DNA of 64,000 nucleotides from contig CM042012.1 of NCBI GenBank assembly GCA_023525715.1, positions 119,001,798 to 119,065,797 of the forward strand, in the 5' to 3' direction. Position numbers and translations under genes: made by a program. The DNA is from Cichorium intybus. Taxonomy: Eukaryota > Streptophyta > Magnoliopsida > Asterales > Asteraceae. This document shows, in pieces, positions 61,006 to 64,000 of the stretch. A model generated the notes under the pieces. It made no database searches. It had not been told where the DNA came from and saw only the letters and a list, made by a program, of their open reading frames with translations. Position 1 is the stretch's first letter. Each line of letters starts with the position of its first letter.

Positions 61006-62874
<1,869 letters not shown>

Positions 62875-63445
62875 GTATGTGAATATACGTATGTGCATAT
62901 ATGCATATACGTATATGCATATATGCATATACGTATGTGCATATGCAGATATACATATGTAATTATTTGAATATGTATGTGCATATGTACATACATATTC
63001 AAATAATTACATATGTATATGTACATATGCACATACATATGTACATATACGTATGTGCGTATGTGTATATGTGCATTTGTTCATATACGTATATGTGAAT
63101 ATGTGCATATATGTATGTGCATATGTGCATATGTGCATATATGTATATGCATTTGTGCATATGTGTATGCATTTTTATTAAATATGTATGTGAATATACG
63201 CATGTGCATATATGCATAACGTATGTGCATATGCAGATCTACGTATGTGATTATTTGCACATGTATGTGCATATATACATATACGTATGTGATTATGTGT
63301 GTATACGTATGTGCGTATGTGCATATACGTATGTGTATATGTGCATTTGTTCATATACGTATATGTGCATATGTACATATATGTATGTACATATGTGCAT
63401 GTATGTATATGCATTTGTACATATGTGTATGCATTTTTATTAAAG
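62875..63445. repeat. TGCATATACGTA-type satellite with 262-bp higher-order period
   Basis: Alternating purine-pyrimidine DNA built from GTGCATAT, ATACGTAT and GTACATAT, nearly all self-complementary. A block ending ATGTGTATGCATTTTTATTA occurs at 63161 and 63423, 262 bases apart, showing a duplicated higher-order unit. Many open frames on both strands are artefacts of stop-poor repeats. Confidence 0.85.
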
Positions 63446-64000
63446 TTTTTGTAGATTTTGAAGACTTTGCCGAGTAATTCGAAGAAGTGAAGATATATCG
63501 AAGACTACATGACAATTAAGGATGAACAATTGAAGATATTTTTGATATTTTGTTGTATTGCTTTATTTTTTAGTTTATGGTTATATCGGCTAAAATGAAC
63601 GTATGTTATTTTTATGTTGTTTTTTAATAAAAAGTCTTGTTTATGCTTCGTGTTCGAATATTTTTGTTAATTTTATATGAACATTATGAAATATGGATTT
63701 TTTGTGTGTTTTTTATGAAAAAGTATCGAATGTGCATATATGCATATTTGGATATAATGCGAAAACTTAAATATGCATACATGTATTTTGTTAAAATTTG
63801 CCATATCAGAATCTGATTATAAAAAAAAAATCCAAAAATCCAGTTTTTTTTAAATTAAAATTTTGATTTTTTTAATATTTCGAAAATATTTTGAAATTTT
63901 CTTCTTTTCAAATTCAAAATTTGATTTTTAGTATCCTTAATTATAGTAGATGGTTATTGTTGTTGCCAAAAATAAAAAAATTCAGAATTAAATGAGATTT
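63446..64000. other. AT-rich DNA to the window end
   Basis: No gene or element recognised. Confidence 0.5.

Overview
The window is nuclear DNA of a flowering plant, most likely a eudicot and possibly Asteraceae (lettuce-like); the family is only an impression. The evidence is plant-type Ty3/gypsy and Ty1/copia elements primed by initiator-Met tRNA, plant MITEs, a tRNA-derived SINE, a plant CDPK-related kinase gene with plant-type introns, and an RWP-RK gene. Eighteen long (TA)n arrays dominate the low-complexity sequence. Almost all long open frames of the Tyr-Ile type are translations of these arrays and are not genes.

Layout. 1-11016: the 3' end of a Ty3/gypsy element on the + strand. Its 3' LTR (815-11016) is split by a second, complete but non-autonomous LTR retrotransposon (2232-9936, minus strand, 5-bp TSD CCCGT). 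That inner element has LTRs, a PBS and a PPT but no gag-pol. It carries an RKD-type RWP-RK transcription-factor gene in antisense (4846-6483, +), with two introns kept and two in-frame stops. 11017-11763: the Ty1/copia remnant that the outer gypsy element interrupted. 11764-14291: TA arrays, a MITE and AT-rich sequence. 14292-20536: a complete 11-exon CDPK-related kinase (CRK) gene on the minus strand, the only intact host gene I can reconstruct. Its 3.7-kb first intron holds a Mutator-like element and a LINE scrap.

20537-32074: AT-rich intergenic DNA with a short Mutator-like MITE, TA arrays, diverged repeats and a second copy of the TA-flanked MITE. 32075-35885: a foldback Mutator-like element (perfect 9-bp TSD) holding a gypsy solo LTR (5-bp TSD). 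36029-37033: an unrecognised coding-like sequence split by a hAT MITE (8-bp TSD). 38626-58688: two ends of one hAT-like MITE with identical 8-bp flanks, now about 20 kb apart. Between them lie a gypsy solo LTR, the first two exons of an SNU23/ZMAT2-like splicing-factor gene, an 11.5-kb inverted and chimeric Ty1/copia insertion, and three TA-bounded segments, two of them MITEs with clear terminal inverted repeats. 60522-61503: a SINE and a third copy of the TA-flanked MITE. 62875-63445: a TGCATATACGTA-type satellite.

There is no operon-like cooperation between genes here; the story is nested transposition. The most unusual object is the LTR retrotransposon carrying an intron-containing RKD gene in antisense. 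Next are the inverted copia chimera with microhomology junctions and the MITEs that sit exactly between expanded TA arrays.
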